From Methylotenera sp. (GTDB taxonomy: Bacteria > Pseudomonadota > Gammaproteobacteria > Burkholderiales > Methylophilaceae), in contig SXVG01000086.1 of assembly GCA_005791685.1 (NCBI GenBank), positions 1-25,284 of the forward strand: DNA of 25,284 bases. The letters are read 5' to 3'. The notes below the pieces were generated by a model, which saw only the letters and a list, made by a program, of their open reading frames with translations, made no database searches and was not told where the DNA came from. Position 1 is the stretch's first letter. The number at the start of each line of letters is the position of its first letter. The translations under genes and the position numbers were made by a program. Positions 23,210 to 25,284 of this stretch are shown here, piece after piece.

Positions 23210-24096
23210 GCCTTGCCGCCTTTTTTTCCGATGGCTTGATGCGCATTGCCCAAAGCGTTTTCCAATTGCTGCGCTGCCAACTGCCTTGCGTTTAACTTGC
23301 TGACTACCGGCTTGCCCGTGCTCTTTTCCAGTTGCTGGCGTGCAGCCTTGGCGGTCTTGGCACCCTCTGCGGCCACCTGCGCACTTTCAGCAAAACCTTC
23401 TGGGTTGCGCACCTGCGAAATATCCGTGGCGGCCACTTCGGCCAGCATGTTGAGCACCAGTTCGGTATTGGTCATGTTGTCGCGTAGGTTTTCTTTCTTT
23501 AGCCCTTTGTGCTGTTTGTATTCCCGTGTGGCCATGCCGCTCCATACGCGGCTCATCAAATCGGTGAGTGAGGCATATTCCTTGCCTTGCCCAACTCCGG
23601 CTTTGTCCCATTCGTCGGTCAGCGCTTTGCGCACTTCGATGGATTTGATGCGTTGGTTGATCCAATTCTCGCCGTAACCCAAGCGGCGGTAATTCTGGAT
23701 AGCGCGGTCTATCGAGAGCTCTGGGTCAACCGTTTCGTCCAGCCGTTCACGGCCCACTTGCGCCAGCCACAGCTTGAAAGGCTCAGCGCGCTTGCTGGGG
23801 ATGGATTGGATCAAACGCAGAATTTGCTCGGTGTCGGCCACGTCAGTCAGATATTTTTTGCCATCTGCCGCTTTCATTTTCAGTTGGTTAGTCACACTAA
23901 CCAACTGGCTACCATCGGCAATCAACTTATTTTTGAGCCATTTCCAGTAATTTCTGACCTTCTTGTAATCGGACTGATCGGTCAAAACGGCAATGATGTC
24001 TAACACCGAAAACCACCACTTTTCATTGTCAGCATCCCATTCGGCGCGGACTTGCTGCGATTCAAATAGTTTGATCTTGTCTTGTGGTTCGCTCAT
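23206..24096 (-). CDS. Bro-N / DinD-like domain protein of type I restriction loci
   Basis: A 296-residue protein whose N-terminal half resembles the Bro-N domain of phage antirepressors and DinD (WWFSVLDIIAVLTDQSDY, then YWKWLKNKL and KKYLTDVADTEQILRLIQSIPS). A conserved middle follows (EPFKLWLAQVGRERLDE, INQRIKSIEVRKALTDEW). The C-terminal part includes LRDNMTNTELVLNMLAEVAATDIS and a basic end. Such genes are often found between hsdM and hsdS, where their function is not established; DNA binding is suggested by Bro-N. I chose the ATG at 24096, with GGAG 8 nt ahead; an ATG at 24120 overlaps the upstream remnant as ATGA and is the alternative. Confidence 0.8.
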   Translation of the reverse strand: MSEPQDKIKLFESQQVRAEWDADNEKWWFSVLDIIAVLTDQSDYKKVRNYWKWLKNKLIADGSQLVSVTNQLKMKAADGKKYLTDVADTEQILRLIQSIPSKRAEPFKLWLAQVGRERLDETVDPELSIDRAIQNYRRLGYGENWINQRIKSIEVRKALTDEWDKAGVGQGKEYASLTDLMSRVWSGMATREYKQHKGLKKENLRDNMTNTELVLNMLAEVAATDISQVRNPEGFAESAQVAAEGAKTAKAARQQLEKSTGKPVVSKLNARQLAAQQLENALGNAHQAIGKKGGKA

Positions 24097-24116
24097 GGTT
24101 TTATCTCCAATGCCTG

Positions 24117-24269
24117 TCATTCCACTTGACTGTCCGACAGGCAGGCGGCAGGTAGGTCAATCTCCGCAACGATGGCATCAATCTCTGAGCGCAATTTATC
24201 AATCTTGGCGATGAGAGATTGTATGGCTGAATAGATTCTAACAAAAAAGGGTATAGCCAGGCATTTGTT
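24117..24269 (-). pseudogene. Probable hsdM 3' remnant
   Basis: A frame without a start codon runs from just after an in-frame TAA at 24272-24270 to a TGA at 24119-24117. Its end reads IQSLIAKIDKLRSEIDAIVA followed by EIDLPAAC, a charged helix like the C-terminal tail of many type I HsdM methyltransferases. Its TGA overlaps an ATG of the Bro-N gene as ATGA, the coupling expected in an hsdM-accessory-hsdS operon. No methyltransferase motifs remain, so the rest of the gene is lost. The family call is an inference from the tail pattern and from the hsdS-like scrap on the other side. Confidence 0.4.
24122..24163. repeat. Short palindromic GC-rich repeat
   Basis: Within the hsdM-like remnant lies CTGTC-c-GACAG followed by GCAGGCGGCAGG, a small inverted repeat plus imperfect GCAGG direct repeats. 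It interrupts the charged-helix pattern of the remnant with atypical residues (LPAACLSDS). It may be a small inserted repeat element. No second copy was seen in the window. Confidence 0.3.
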
Positions 24270-24297
24270 TTAATGACAAAAGATGAAACTTTTCAAC

Positions 24298-24432
24298 CTA
24301 CCCTGCCCTAAAAAAATACCACCGCAAGGGTGGTATTTTTATTTGGTGGAGCAGCGGCGACGCCACGCGGCCACTGCCGAACGAGTCACGATGGGGTTGC
24401 CAACCACCGCCAGAAACAATTAAATTAAACAT
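24298..24432 (-). other. Possible 44-codon open frame after the Fic gene
   Basis: A frame from ATG at 24432 to TAG at 24298 begins 12 nt after the Fic stop and reads MFNLIVSGGGWQPHRDSFGS and onward, through the terminator hairpin at 24312-24340. It has no well-spaced ribosome site and runs through a transcription terminator, so it is probably not a gene. It is recorded because the 24121-24444 stretch otherwise holds only the hsdM-like remnant and the terminator. Confidence 0.15.
24312..24340 (-). terminator. Strong intrinsic terminator after the Fic gene
   Basis: AAAAATACCACC (24312-24323) and GGTGGTATTTTT (24329-24340) form a perfect 12-bp stem with a 5-nt loop. T runs are present on both strands. 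It lies about 105 nt past the Fic stop and upstream of the Bro-N gene, so it should insulate the two. Confidence 0.85.
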
Positions 24433-24444
24433 CCACCAATCCCA

Positions 24445-25284
24445 TCACTTGAGTTCATACCAAACACCGCGCCCACTCCCCTGCCGATTCAAATGACCAC
24501 GCTCTACCAGATTGCGGAAGTGTTGCTTCAGCGTGTTTCGACTGACACCCGTCAATTTAATGGCCTCGCCGATCGTAACACGTCCGTGCTCGCGGGAAAA
24601 TTCGACGATCTGCAGTGACAGTTCGGGCAAGGTGGCCAGTATGATTCTCTCCCGCTCAACCTTCTTCTCCAGCCGTCGCACCTGCTCAGCCAAGGATCGA
24701 AGGAAGAACACCAGCCACGGCTGCCAATTCGGTGACTCCGTGCGGACCGTGCCCTGCGTCTGACGCAACGCGAGGTAGTAGGCTTCCTTACTCTGTTCGA
24801 CCACGCTCTCCAGTGAACTGTACGGCACGTAGGCGTAGCCCGCCTGCAGCAGAAGCAAGGTGGTCAGCACGCGCGACAGCCGCCCGTTGCCATCCTGGAA
24901 AGGATGAATCTCCAAGAAGACAACGATGCACAGGGCGATGATCAGCAACGGATGCAGTCGGGCTGCGTCACGCTCTTGGTTCACCCATGTCAACAGTTCC
25001 GTCATCAGCCGGGACGTGTCAAACGACGTCGCCGTCTCGAACACGATGCCGATCTGCGCGCCGGTCTCATCAAACGCGGCGACGCTGTTCGAGTGGATTT
25101 TGTAGCCGCCTCGATGCCGTGCATCTTTCTCGCTGTGGCGCAGCAAGATCTGGTGCAACTGCTTGACGTGGTTCTCGCTGAACGGGATGTCCTGCCAGGA
25201 CGAGAACACAAGATCCATAAGTTCGGCGTAGCCTGCCACCTCTTGCTCGTCCCGGGTCTCGAACTTCTGGACGGCCAGATTGGA
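24445..25284 (-). CDS. Fic-domain protein with C-terminal winged helix (5' end outside window)
   Basis: The frame is open to the right edge, giving 279 visible residues; the GTG at 25239 is not the real start, since codons reading ETRDEQEV before it are typical internal Fic sequence. The Fic active-site motif HPFQDGNGRLSR is intact at about 24874-24906, with catalytic His, and GGYKIHSNSV upstream forms the beta-hairpin flap. Such enzymes transfer AMP, or other phosphate-containing groups, to protein hydroxyls. The C-terminal 60 residues (TIGEAIKLTGVSRNTLKQHF) form a winged helix. The inhibitory helix motif should lie just outside the window. Higher G+C and ATC-GGC codon use differ from the left part of the window. 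Confidence 0.88.
   Translation of the reverse strand, partial: SNLAVQKFETRDEQEVAGYAELMDLVFSSWQDIPFSENHVKQLHQILLRHSEKDARHRGGYKIHSNSVAAFDETGAQIGIVFETATSFDTSRLMTELLTWVNQERDAARLHPLLIIALCIVVFLEIHPFQDGNGRLSRVLTTLLLLQAGYAYVPYSSLESVVEQSKEAYYLALRQTQGTVRTESPNWQPWLVFFLRSLAEQVRRLEKKVERERIILATLPELSLQIVEFSREHGRVTIGEAIKLTGVSRNTLKQHFRNLVERGHLNRQGSGRGVWYELK

Noticed and set aside
23246..23677. Plus-strand 143-residue frame opposite the Bro-N gene
   Set aside because: Cys/Ser-rich antisense shadow; the minus-strand protein has recognisable conserved blocks along its whole length.
24341..24431. tRNA-like or attachment-site-like GC-rich stretch near the Fic terminator
   Set aside because: I looked for a cloverleaf with T arm and acceptor stem and for a repeated tRNA end; neither could be assembled on either strand.
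1..25284. CRISPR arrays, insertion sequences, rRNA operons
   Set aside because: No regularly spaced repeats, transposase motifs or rRNA sequence were seen anywhere in the window.

Overview
The window looks like chromosomal DNA from a betaproteobacterium, most likely in or near the Nitrosomonadales (for example Methylophilaceae or Gallionellaceae). The evidence is the gene order leuC-leuD-leuB-(entericidin)-asd-fimV-(EcfT-like)-truA-trpF-trpB-trpA-accD-folC-SPOR-cvpA-purF-metZ followed by gyrA, plus family-typical protein sequences. The genus cannot be fixed from the sequence alone. Almost every gene is on the minus strand, so transcription runs from high to low coordinates. The one clear exception is a helix-turn-helix regulator at about 17.3-18.1 kb.

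Region 1 (1-17.2 kb) is conserved housekeeping DNA. It holds the start of gyrA (cut by the window edge), metZ (methionine), purF and cvpA (purines and envelope), a SPOR-domain protein, folC, accD, the trpF-trpB-trpA cluster, truA, an orphan EcfT-like membrane protein, fimV, asd, a 39-residue entericidin-like lipoprotein, leuB, leuD and leuC. Most genes are closely spaced or overlap, suggesting long operons. Two good sigma70-type promoters stand out: one upstream of leuC, and one just past the purF stop that reads towards metZ through an intrinsic-terminator hairpin.

Region 2 (17.2-23.0 kb) holds the divergent MmyB-type regulator, whose tail overlaps cimA antisense. It continues with cimA (citramalate synthase), yajQ, ppnP and an rfbD-rfbA-rfbC block for dTDP-L-rhamnose. 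CimA with LeuCDB gives a threonine-independent route to 2-oxobutanoate and isoleucine. No leuA is in the window. The first dTDP-rhamnose pathway dehydratase, rfbB, is missing from its expected place upstream of rfbD.

Region 3 (23.05-25.28 kb) is accessory DNA with different codon habits. It holds a Bro-N/DinD-like gene flanked by two scraps that look like the end of hsdM and the first 18 codons of hsdS, each joined to it by an ATGA overlap. I read this as the wreck of a type I restriction-modification operon that has kept its accessory gene. Next comes a strong terminator and a Fic-domain protein that runs off the right edge. The island sits where rfbB would be expected.

No rRNA, tRNA, CRISPR array, complete insertion sequence or transposase was seen.
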